Origin: Arenicola marina
Taxonomy: Eukaryota > Annelida > Polychaeta > Arenicolidae
Assembly (NCBI GenBank): GCA_964019135.1
Contig: OZ025260.1
Location: forward strand, 32,296,254-32,360,253
Direction of reading: 5' to 3'
DNA length: 64,000 nucleotides
The notes beneath the pieces are model-generated. The model saw only the letters and a program-made list of their open reading frames with translations, made no database searches and was not told the DNA's origin. A program made the position numbers and the translations under genes. Shown here piece by piece: positions 20,501 through 28,900 of this stretch (position 1 is the stretch's first letter; each line of letters opens with the position of its first letter).

Positions 20501-23120
20501 GTCAACAACATATGAGATAAGCGTTATCTATCAAATATAGTTACATTGTTGTACACCACAGCTCCAGATGTTCCATCCATGGTGAAATTACAGCTGAACC
20601 TGGTCGAGAGACAGAAGTGTGGCACAACTCCATTCAGGGTTCAATGGCAGGTACGCCGATCGCAGTTACTGTGTCTTCCTGGCTTTAAGCCTTCAACATA
20701 TTTACTGACGACTTTTACGTCTACTTGGTTTAGATATAGCACACACGTGCTATTGCAGATAATTCTTTAATTAAATGGGTCCAGAAAGGATTGTCCAGTG
20801 TCCAATTTGAAAATTTGCGGGCTGTCCAATATCGATTTTTTCGAATAACGGTGTCGCTGTCGCTGCCGCTGTCGCTATCGCTATCGCTGTCGCTATCGCC
20901 GTCGCTATCGCCGTCGCTATCGCTGTCGCTATCGCTGTCGCTATCGCCGTCGTTATCGCTGTCGCTATCGCTGTCGCTGTCGCTATCGCCGTCGCTATCG
21001 CTGTCGCTATCGCCGTCGCTATCGCCGTCGCTATCGCCGTCGCTATCGCCGTCGCTGTCGCTATCGCCGTCGCTATCGCCGTCGCTATCGCTGTCGCTAT
21101 CGCCGTCGCTATCGCTGTCGCTATCGCCGTCGCTATCGCTGTCGCTATCGCCGTCGCTATCGCCGTCGCTGTCGCTATCGCTGTCGCTATCGCCGTCGCT
21201 GTCGCTGTCGCTGTCGCTATCGCCGTCGCTATCGCTGGAATGTCAATGAAGTACTTTCCACATCACTGATTCTTTAAGTGACAACTAAGCCTTATGTCTA
21301 AGTGTACTAGTATGCGTTGTTTTGAGAGAAAAGAATGAATGATTGATAATAAAAAAGGAAAACTGACTATAAACAATCGCTATAAATACATGTCCTGGTA
21401 CCTTCACCCTTCAGCCTCCGGCCAACGTTGGCTGTGACTCCTTGGACAGATACGACGTGCAGTACAGGAGGCAAGGTCACAGCCAATGGTTGAACCACTC
21501 CGTCTCTGGTGATATTATGGCCACGATATCGCCTGATTTCGTGGGAACTTATGAAGTCATCATTACAGCGGTTAACAACGCGGGGCTGCGGTCCAGTACA
21601 GATGTGTATACGGTGCTAGTCCTAGGTGGGTGTAAATCCCTGACAGGAGTCGTCCTGCTTGACTCGCGGTCGATGTGAACGATGAACACAACATGATATA
21701 GTGAAGCTGTTATATCACATGGCATCTTAGATCGTCAATCGTTAGTCCAGTTGTGATAGATTTGTGTTCGCTGTTCACCCGGCGCTCGGGTCGTTCTTCC
21801 CCGCAGCTTGTAGATTAAATACAGACAGACGTAATGTTCTTTTCGGTGTCGAATGCCGCAGAAACAATATGGAAGAAGGGTGCTATCTGGTGAAGGAATG
21901 TCACATATAATAAGTATATATATATATATATACCTAAGAAGATATACCTAAGAAGCAACATCCCAATTACTATAGACCGAAATCAACGATGTTGCACGTT
22001 GTCGATAACCACGTCATAACCATTGATTAACACAATACATATGCATATATATATATATACATAAATTTTTTTATCGGTTATATAGTAATCTTTACGTCGT
22101 GTTTCTCCAACAGATGCTGACGAGTTGGCGGCCAGACCGACTCATATTACGCTCATAATAGTTGTCGTGTGCCTTTCGGCCTTGACCCTTGTCCTCGCGA
22201 TTGTTCTCCTCGTGATGTGCAGACGACACGGAAGTTATTCGCTGTTGCCATGGCTACCGAGGCCACTTGACGCGAGCCCGCCACCTACAGAGGAAGAACA
22301 GACACCAGAGCCTATTCCCCTGGTGGAGCTGTCCGCCGCGCGCCCCCTAGCGCCTGAGAGGCCGCCGGACACCTATGAAAACATGGACGTGTGTACGCCT
22401 CTAACAGCTGCCGCAGCCAACCACACGAAAGAAGGGGGAACTTTACGGAGATATGAATCACTGGATCCTGACGTAAGTGTATTTTTATGGAACGCCATCC
22501 ATGTTTTAAAAACCTATTTTTCAATATTGCAAATTCATTTTTCAATATTTCAATATGGCAAATTGATTTGTCAATATTGCAAATTCGTTTTTTTAACATA
22601 TCAAATTAATTTGTCAATATTGCATTCAATATTGAGAGTCTAACGGCACGTGGATCAGTGGTTCACGCCCCGCTGTGGCCATGTCTGTGTGGTCGCAGGA
22701 ACAAGATCCCATGTCCTTCTTTGCAAAGAGTAGGGGGTTAACCCGGGGACATGGCTCCACTTTCCAGTCCTTCTCTCATTGACGCGATATGACCAAAAGT
22801 GATTAAAGCGTCCTGAATATGCAACCAACCAATCGCTTCAAGTGTTAAATGTTACATGTCCTTGTTATTTTTCTTTTATCTGAGCACATGTGCACTGTTT
22901 TTGCTCAATATGATGGAGTCACTCTAATATAATTAGCTTCTTGTGTGACTACTTATGTATTTAAAACGCGATAATCGCTTGACAAATCTTCCATTTGGCG
23001 CTATGGTGCTGTGGCTTAGCGCTGTGGCGATTATGAATACGGCCCCTGTACTCTAATTGGTGAGGACTCTAATTTCAGGATATCGAGTACACAAACATTT
23101 ATGACACGATCGACTCGTAA
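11514..23120 (+). CDS. type I receptor: EGF / fucolectin / EGF / FN3 with ITAM-like tail
   Basis: Exons: 11514-11562, 15614-15790, 16873-17082, 18216-18428, 18886-18978, 19116-19265, 19805-20134, 20562-20650, 21415-21625, 22114-22472, 23079-23120; about 640 residues, all junctions in phase. Order: signal peptide (1-17); Cys-rich EGF-like module (18-75); fucolectin/F5-8C-like FTP domain (77-216); two EGF-like modules (217-297); two fibronectin III domains (about 299-507); membrane helix 519-543; cytoplasmic tail 544-640. Tail tyrosines are Y595 (YENM), Y621 (YESL), Y631 (YTNI) and Y635 (YDTI); 621 and 631 form YxxL-x6-YxxI, an ITAM spacing. It is probably a surface lectin-like receptor signalling through SH2 proteins. 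Ligand unknown. No kinase or phosphatase domain follows, since the stop is clear. Possible poly(A) signals are at 23637 and 23857. Confidence 0.87.
11563..15613 (+). other. receptor intron 1, repeat-filled
   Basis: Holds G/C-rich dispersed-element pieces (11840-12290, 13745-13800, 14010-14030, 14520-14830), the dispersed repeat at 13060-13180, and a SINE at 15084. ORFs at 12957-13540 overlap the dispersed repeat and show no family. No conserved exon seen. Confidence 0.6.
15084..15250 (+). mobile_element. tRNA-derived SINE, family A
   Basis: Box A TAGTGGTTAACGCACTAG, box B GGTCCCGGGTTCGAATC, then a body with ATGGTTCATCCATTCATCC, TTGGCCCAGTTAATCCC and TTGTGGGCACACAAA. The minus-strand sequence at 45492-45646 is another copy. 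Confidence 0.85.
15614..15790 (+). CDS. receptor exon 2: Cys-rich EGF-like module
   Basis: Frame fixed by phase 1 on both sides. Contains 10 cysteines, including [20 protein letters not shown], the CxC...C(D/N)P.TG.C pattern of EGF-like modules that precede fucolectin domains in invertebrate receptors. Frames with longer ORFs here ignore the splice sites. Confidence 0.78.
16010..16310. repeat. G-rich dispersed element, several fragments
   Basis: Two head-like copies of GGGGCGGATTCAGACTTTAG (16010 and 16070) and a tail CCCCTAGATCCGCCCCTGGG (16283), separated by runs of G. The same tail motif is at 7970. Likely a short non-autonomous transposon family; exact ends not determined. Confidence 0.5.
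16873..17082 (+). CDS. receptor exon 3: fucolectin (FTP) domain, first half
   Basis: Begins [20 protein letters not shown] and continues [19 protein letters not shown] and [19 protein letters not shown]. These are hallmarks of the eel-fucolectin/tachylectin-4 domain: the sample...A.DG....GSC start, W-(R)VDL and ITIYN-(T/R)AD. The fucose-binding His/Arg set cannot be confirmed by eye. Confidence 0.87.
17083..18215 (+). other. receptor intron with CCCAGTTCACGA repeats
   Basis: Between 17810 and 18065 the phrase CCCAGTTCACGA or a variant (CCAGATCACGA, CCAGGTCACGA) occurs about six times, 35-60 bases apart, followed by a poly-C tract. No exon seen. Confidence 0.55.
18216..18428 (+). CDS. receptor exon 4: fucolectin domain, second half
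   Basis: Continues the beta sandwich: ELSVQVSN, a C-G-x-H segment, ADIDCRVPM, and [14 protein letters not shown]. This matches the RYVTI....L.LCEVEV end of the domain. Phase 1 in and out. Confidence 0.8.
18429..18620 (+). repeat. TGACGTCAT-rich intron start
   Basis: Just after the exon 4 donor, TGACGTCAT or close variants (TGACGTAAT, TGACGTGAT, AACGTCAT) occur about eight times in 190 bases. TGACGTCA is the palindromic CREB/ATF site, but the spacing and decay look like a degenerate minisatellite. Confidence 0.6.
18886..18978 (+). CDS. receptor exon 5: short Cys-rich EGF-like module
   Basis: Contains six cysteines within about 30 residues ([19 protein letters not shown]). Flanked by TTTCCAG and GTCAGT splice sites, phase 1 at both ends, so the module is skippable in frame. 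Confidence 0.75.
19116..19265 (+). CDS. receptor exon 6: EGF-like module
   Basis: [17 protein letters not shown] is the G.YG.NC...C opening of MEGF/Tie-type EGF modules, followed by [10 protein letters not shown]. Symmetric phase 1. Confidence 0.85.
19805..20134 (+). CDS. receptor exon 7: fibronectin III domain 1
   Basis: 110-residue module with the FN3 core: SFEVLWRQN (strand B-C Trp), [10 protein letters not shown] (strand C Tyr), [16 protein letters not shown] (strand E-F, L..NT.Y). Phase 1 in and out. Confidence 0.83.
20562..20650 (+). CDS. receptor exon 8: fibronectin III domain 2, strands A-B
   Basis: [14 protein letters not shown] then TTPFRVQWQ gives the proline-rich FN3 start and strand-B Trp. 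Donor CAG|GTACGC, phase 0. The TCGCTG array begins about 200 bases into the intron. Confidence 0.78.
20852..21237 (+). repeat. (TCGCTR / TCGCCG)n hexamer array
   Basis: About 64 hexamers: TCGCTG, TCGCTA and TCGCCG in mixed order, inside the receptor intron between the two halves of FN3 domain 2. One frame reads Ser-Leu/Ser-Pro throughout but has no splice support. Confidence 0.96.
21415..21625 (+). CDS. receptor exon 9: fibronectin III domain 2, strands C-G
   Basis: [20 protein letters not shown] (strand C Tyr) followed by [17 protein letters not shown], the Y.V...A.N..G.S FN3 end. An intron inside the domain between strands B and C is usual for FN3. Confidence 0.82.
22114..22472 (+). CDS. 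receptor exon 10: transmembrane helix and cytoplasmic tail
   Basis: [20 protein letters not shown] and then LLVMCRR form a clear single-pass helix with a basic stop-transfer. The tail is Pro/Glu-rich ([12 protein letters not shown]) with YENM (Grb2 YxN and PI3K YxxM) and YESL, the first half of an ITAM-like pair. Phase 0 donor. Confidence 0.9.
22516..22632 (+). repeat. A+T-rich ~29-bp array after the tail exon
   Basis: Four imperfect copies of TTTTTCAATATTGCAAATTC, starting about 43 bases past the exon 10 donor. Confidence 0.7.
22640..22822 (-). mobile_element. SINE family B copy in the last receptor intron
   Basis: Minus-oriented relative to the body at 8141: contains ACGGCACGTGG, GGTTCACGCCCCGCTGTGGC, AGTAGGGGGTTAACCCGGGG and TTAAAGCGTCC. 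The tRNA-like head is truncated. Confidence 0.8.
23079..23120 (+). CDS. receptor exon 11: terminal, second ITAM half
   Basis: Thirteen codons and stop TAA at 23118-23120: [17 protein letters not shown] lies six residues after YESL of exon 10, and YDTI adds a further YxxI. Acceptor AATTTCAG. Too short to be found as an ORF; identified by phase and motif. Confidence 0.75.
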   Translation, partial: DIEYTNIYDTIDS

Positions 23121-24917
23121 CAGCGACAGTGATCCACGGCTCTACCGAGTGTGACCTTGACCTTGCACCGAGGTGGAGTAATGGCTGCCGATTCAAGTGG
23201 AGAGATGACTGAGGGACGCCGCATGCCCCTCATCCTCACCCCCCTCATACAATTACGTGTACGCTTAAATTAAAACCGCACTTAGGCTTGCACGATGGAG
23301 GACAATACTAAAATAGCCATCTAACTAAGTCATGGGCGAAGAATATATATATATAGGTGCGAATCTAGGATTTCGTGATTTGGACAGGTTTGGGATTTTT
23401 ATTTTTACAAAAATCATCATCTTCGCTCGATCCCCCCTCGATGCCACAAATAGAGCGGTCCGAGTTTCTAGGTTTAAGGTAAAGGTCAGGCAGGGTTGAT
23501 AGGTCTTGATAACCCTGTGGTGGAAAACTGGCATAGCGTCACATATATTGCTGACTGACTGAGCCTTATGTTTAGGAACTTTTACAGGAGCAAAGATATC
23601 TCTCTTGCATTGTTGCGTCGTTTGCTTGGGCTATACAATAAATTGCATGTGAAATGTAACATTAGTCACGGTTAATGGTTAAAGTATAAAGCTTCCGAGT
23701 TATAGTCATTTTATGCAAAAGCATTCACGACGACAGATGTATATGCCAGCTAGAATAGTATTGTGAAGTATGACTGTTATTAGTACGAGACATGAACGTA
23801 TTTGTGTAGCAGGGACTCACGCCTGTCTCAAGACATTTTTTTTACTTTTATGACCTAATAAAATTGCGTTGTTTGTATCTGGTGTATTTGAACGTTTTTT
23901 ATCGCCGCTTCCCGTCTCGTTTGCCCGAGATCTCGGGAGCACGAGGAGCAAGTATGGTGTAAAATGAGATGACACGGCTTGTAAGTTAATACTTCAGGAA
24001 GATAATTCCGTTACCGACGCCAAAACATCGCATGCAACATAAGTTCATTTGGATGCAGCCCATTGTGACGCCAGGTCCGGGATAAATCCATTCCTCACTC
24101 TGCGACTCGGTACTTTCAAAAACGTTCCACATATCACCTCTCATGGTAAAGTTTGACTTTGATGAGAAAATGCATATGACGGTTTCCCGTGACATATGGG
24201 TTTATGATAGTGAAAATATCCCATCATTCGACATGAAATGAGTCACACGGATATAACGCTTTTTTGTGTCCCGTTCTGTATTCACGTGTGGTGCTCAGCG
24301 ACACAACTGTACTAGCAGACTAACTATTTAACGGTAAAACATTAACAAGGGCAGACTATTCGTGCAAAACCATAGCGCATTGGCTATAAATAGTCACCTG
24401 GGGTTTGCAAAATGTCCGGATGTAGCGATGGAACAATTAAGCCTGTTATATGGATATGAATTATTTCTTTGTTTTTTTACAATGACATGTGCATAGTTTC
24501 CACCATCGTGTCTGAATAAACTAGTTTTCCAAGCTAAACCACGGCGAACCAAAGTGAGCTTAGGCTTTGACACAACCTGCCCTTCGCGCCCGGGTATGTC
24601 CCCAAGTTAAACCGAATAAGCACAGTACACATTGGCTTATCTCCAGACACTTCTTTCCCCCGGATCGGGTGCGCGAGCATTCATTCGGCGTGCCAATTGC
24701 ATCCCGTTCAAAACAGCATGGGGCATTCGGGAGTGACGGTCTAGGCTGCTTCCGGTTCCCCTAAACGCACCAGTAGGCGCATTTCATTGGCATACGGCGT
24801 AGACCTATCGGCACGCCCGGAAGAGCATGTACACAAGTTACCGGGCGGTGTACCCGCCGTGGGCCAAAGGAATGCAGCCATCATTTCAAGAAGAATAATA
24901 GCATTAATATAAGATCC
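23121..24917. other. intergenic: 3' region of receptor and spacer
   Basis: Presumed receptor 3' UTR with AATAAA at 23637-23642 and 23857-23862; which is used is unknown. The ORFs are short and show no family. Bases 24600-24850 share short phrases with 5100-5240. Confidence 0.5.
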
Positions 24918-25400
24918 AGTAGCACTGAGGTCCCTGCCCGACCTTTGCTTTGATGCCCTAGCACTGAGGTCCCTACCCGACCTTTGCCTTGATGCCCTAG
25001 CATTGAGGTCCCTGCTCGATCTTTGCCTTGATCCCCTAGCACTGAGGTCCCTGCTCGATCTTTGCTTTGATGCCCTAGCACTGAGGTCACTACCCGATCT
25101 TTGCCTCCCCTAGCACTGTGGTCTCTATCAGATCTTTGCTTGATCCCTTCGCACTGTGGTCCCTACCCGCTCTTTGCTTGATCCCTTAGCACTGTGGTCC
25201 CTACCCGATCTTTGCCTTGATCCCTTAGCACTATAATCTCTATCCGATCTTTGCCTTGATCCCCTAGCACCGTAGTCCCTATCCGATCTTTGCCTTGATC
25301 CCCTAGCACTGTGGTCTATCGGATCTTTGCCTTGATCCCCTAGCACTGTGGCCCCTATCCGAGTTTTGCCTTGATCCCCTAGCACTGTGGTCTATAAGGT
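24918..25400. repeat. 39-bp minisatellite, about 12 copies
   Basis: Unit CTAGCACTGAGGTCCCTACC then CGACCTTTGCCTTGATGCC. Two sub-families, GAGG on the left and GTGG on the right, meet near 25105. It lies about 500 bases downstream of the OCIAD stop codon. The 13-residue periodic ORFs are artefacts. Confidence 0.95.
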
Positions 25401-25446
25401 ACGTAAAAGGTCAATTTCTGGTTCAAAGTTCACGGATGTTCAATAG

Positions 25447-25452
25447 TTTATT
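25447..25452 (-). terminator. candidate poly(A) signal of the OCIAD gene
   Basis: AATAAA on the minus strand, about 450 bases past the OCIAD stop codon. Candidate only; no transcript evidence. Confidence 0.35.
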
Positions 25453-25699
25453 CAACAGTGCAAACTTACAATTGTCGAAAAGTTCAAATACAAGACACAT
25501 TGTTATCGCAGTCAACCTATAACATGGTCTTGTAAATCTTTCATTCCAAGCTTCCTCGATCTCTTCGACGTGGTCTTAGTGTTCGATCATAACGCGTTCA
25601 CGTCAGTGAACATACATGTGGTTGTCATCACAAACCAAGCACATGGAGGCCCTTTGCTTCACTCTTTGTGCATACACCCAATCCATGGGTCACTAATCG

Positions 25700-25925
25700 T
25701 TAATGACGTCATTACCCATACATCAGTAATCAATGACGTCATTATCCCCTTTCAATGACGTCATTATCCCCTTTCAATGACGTCATTATCCCCTTTTAAT
25801 GACGTCATTATCCCGACAAATTTCTCGATGACGTTATTATGCCGACTATTTCTCGACGGCGTCATTATTGACACATTATTTCACAATGACGTCATTACCC
25901 AGAAGCTACTCGTCGATGACGTCAC
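25700..25925. repeat. TGACGTCA (CRE-like) ~22-bp array overlapping the OCIAD stop exon
   Basis: Unit CAATGACGTCATTATCCCC, three to four near-perfect copies at 25731-25812 and decayed ones on either side. In total about nine TGACGTCA-like palindromes. The copy at 25917-25924 lies inside the last coding exon, where it encodes Gly-Asp-Val-Ile. Confidence 0.9.
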
Positions 25926-25946
25926 CCCATTGGTTTCTCTTCTGTC
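25906..25946 (-). CDS. OCIAD1: OCIAD exon 8 (terminal)
   Basis: QKRNQWGDVIDE then TAG, matching the human C-terminus NKYGDTWDE. Acceptor CTATTTCAG with phase 1. Only 41 bases long and overlapped by the CRE-like array. Confidence 0.85.
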
Positions 25947-28900
25947 CTGAAATAGACAATTTAAGCCAACATTCAATACGTGATACCTAACATTCAAGTT
26001 ATCAATCTTCATTCATTCAGCATATATGTTACCGTAACTTGATTACATAACAAGAACACGCAGGGCGGCCTGCTTTACCCGTGTCCACGTTTTCTGAAAT
26101 AGGCTCCTGCTGAAGAAAATATAAGTAAGTATCGGCAAGCAATGGATAATGAGACAACCACTAGCGCGCTCTATCCACGAGATACTCACGGCGCGGACTC
26201 TCACCGAGAGGGGGCGCGGGCGGTGCCTCCAGTGGCTCCCTCTGCCGGCCGTCACTGGGCTGAACTGGCGAGCGGACGACCGCCATCTTGCGGTCGAAGC
26301 CGTCGCGGTTCTGGCGGCGAAGGTCGTCGTAGGACACAAAGGCCTGTTCGGACGCCGGTTGTTTAGTACTCAGCCGCTTGGTGTCGGCTTGGTGTCGAGA
26401 GAAATGAACATGTTGGTCGCTAGTAGTGTACTGACACATCGGCATGGGCTGATTGGCAATAGTGAGGGTTGTAAATCAACGTGCCAAGCAGGCTCTAACG
26501 TATTGGCATAATTGTAAAAATAATATAAGCGTCAATAAATATACTGTTTTTTTGATGTTGTATACACCAATCGAGAACTTGTATATTTGAAGTCAATCCT
26601 TAATGTTAACCCGTAATGTGATTAACTCACCTATGCGACATATTGTATTGGACATGGTCACACCGTCCATCACGCAGAGATAATTATTCACATTGTAGTT
26701 AAGCACACAAAAATGTAGCGCTTTCATATGTGCATATCTCAGGGCAGACAAGACCACAAATGGTTGCACAGATATATGGCGAACCTACGTACCGATAATA
26801 AGCGTTGATAACAGGGTGCAAATTCGAACCGTCGACTGTGCGTCGCGCGAGCAAACCGTCGATAATAGGGGCGCACGTGCGAACCACCGATAATAGGGCG
26901 CATGTACCTACCGTCGATAATAGAATGCATGTACATACCGTCGATAATAGGGGCGCACGTGTGAACCACCGATACTAGGGCGCATGTACCTACCGTCGAT
27001 TATAGAGCGCATGTACATACCGTCGATGATAGGGCGCATGTACCTACCGTCGATATTAGGGCGCCTGGAGTCGTCTAGACCCGCGTCAGTCTTCATCTGG
27101 TCTTGAGCAACGTCAGAGTCCCCGGAGTTATACTCGTCGGATAGTCGTGAAGAATCATCAACAGGCATCGCCTGCTGTTCTCTGGAGAAGACTTGGGGTC
27201 CCGTCCTGTCAAAGGTTTAATCAATACCATGCTGTATCGTATCCGTGTTCGTTTCTTCCATGTCACAGGTAGGTAGGATGGGGTCCAAGGAGGGGCATCC
27301 GTTTGACTTAATGTTGACTGGACAGAGGTGTCTGATAAAGCTGATATTGTTGAGCAAGGTTCAGAGGGTTTTAGGGACAGCACGTGGTCATTAAATAACC
27401 AAATTACTTCATCAAACTGGTTCCCGATAAAACTGATGTTGTTGCGCAAGGTTCAGAGGGTTTAAAGGACAGCACAGGGTCATTTAATACCCAAATTACT
27501 TTATGAAACTGGTTCCCTGCCTGATTAGACAGGGTCATTACATATTCACTTTTCTTGTAACAGGCTGGTTCCCTGTCTCATGGATACAACGAGGTCATTA
27601 CATACTCACTTTTCTTGTAACCGGCTGGTTCCCCGTCTTATGGATGCAAGCAGGTCATTAAATACTCACGTTACTTTATCAAGTTGGTTCCCCGTCTCAT
27701 GGATACAACGAGGTGATAGCATAAATTTCTTGCATCAGGCTGGTTCCCCCTCTTATGGATACAACGAGATGATTCCATACTCACATTCCTTGTATCAGGC
27801 TGGTTCTCCGTCTTATGGATACAACAAGGTGATTTCATACTCACATTTCTTGTATCAGGCTGGTTCCCCGTCTAATGGAAACAACGAGGTGTTCCATACT
27901 CACATTTCTTGTATCAGGCTGGTTTCTCCGTCTAATGGAAACAACAAGGTGATTCCATACTCACATTTCTTGTATCAGGCTGGTTCCCCGGACTCCCCGC
28001 CTCATGGCTTCTGCCAGGGGGCTGTTCTCCAGCCGCATGATCTTCTCTCGGCACGTGCCTTGGTAAGACGCCTTGCCCACCATGAACGCCACCAATGCGG
28101 CCCCTAGAGGTCAAGGCAAGGTCACGGCTCATCACATCAGGTATAAACCTCAGTATCACCACTAAATATCAAGACTAGTGATATTGTAAGGTCATAATTT
28201 TTATTGAATACTGTATGACAGACGACTAATGGTATATAAAAGTCCATGTCAGAAATGCAAATAATAGTGACGCAAGAAATAGGGACATATATATAAGAGG
28301 AAAATCAGGTTACAAAGTGTTATTAGTAGCCCTTTTTAATGTTAAATAAATGAAAGTTGCTAAAAAAGCTGTACTAACAGCGCTTTTTGTCCACATAATT
28401 TACCGTCGGCCTAACAGTATACAATAAACTAGTGGTAGTCATTTCAATGCACAGAAACACCTGTTCAGGATTCTTGTTATAATGAATAATTGTTATATGT
28501 AGATTGATGACTATTTGGGGAATACTATATACTTTCAATTTATATAACGATGTGAAAAAAGTGACAAATATTCAAGTACATACCCAAGTTTTTCAGAAGG
28601 GCACCATATTTAGGATGAGGTTTTAAAATTCCTGAAATAGAAAAATATATTATTATAAACATGGAACATATAACATATATCCACACCACGCCACTCAGAC
28701 GACATCCATATAATCACTTAAAGCGCCTTTCAGAAGACAATGTAAAAACTGACAAGAACAAAGTGTGCCACCTCATTTGTAGTGTCACTTATTTTCCCAA
28801 ATAAATCTAAAAGTTGCATGAAACCATGTTACACTATGCAGAACGCTGTGTACATACCTCTTTTAACTAGTATCTGCGAGGTTCCAATAAATAGAACACT

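Noticed and set aside
22114..22643. Receptor tail continuing into the intron after exon 10
   Set aside because: Read-through past GTAAGT gives A+T-rich Ile/Phe/Gln repeats, whereas splicing to 23079 restores a tyrosine-motif end in phase.
27932..28162. ORF frame over OCIAD exon 5 reading across the donor
   Set aside because: The in-phase frame gives the conserved OCIA end; this one is a shadow.
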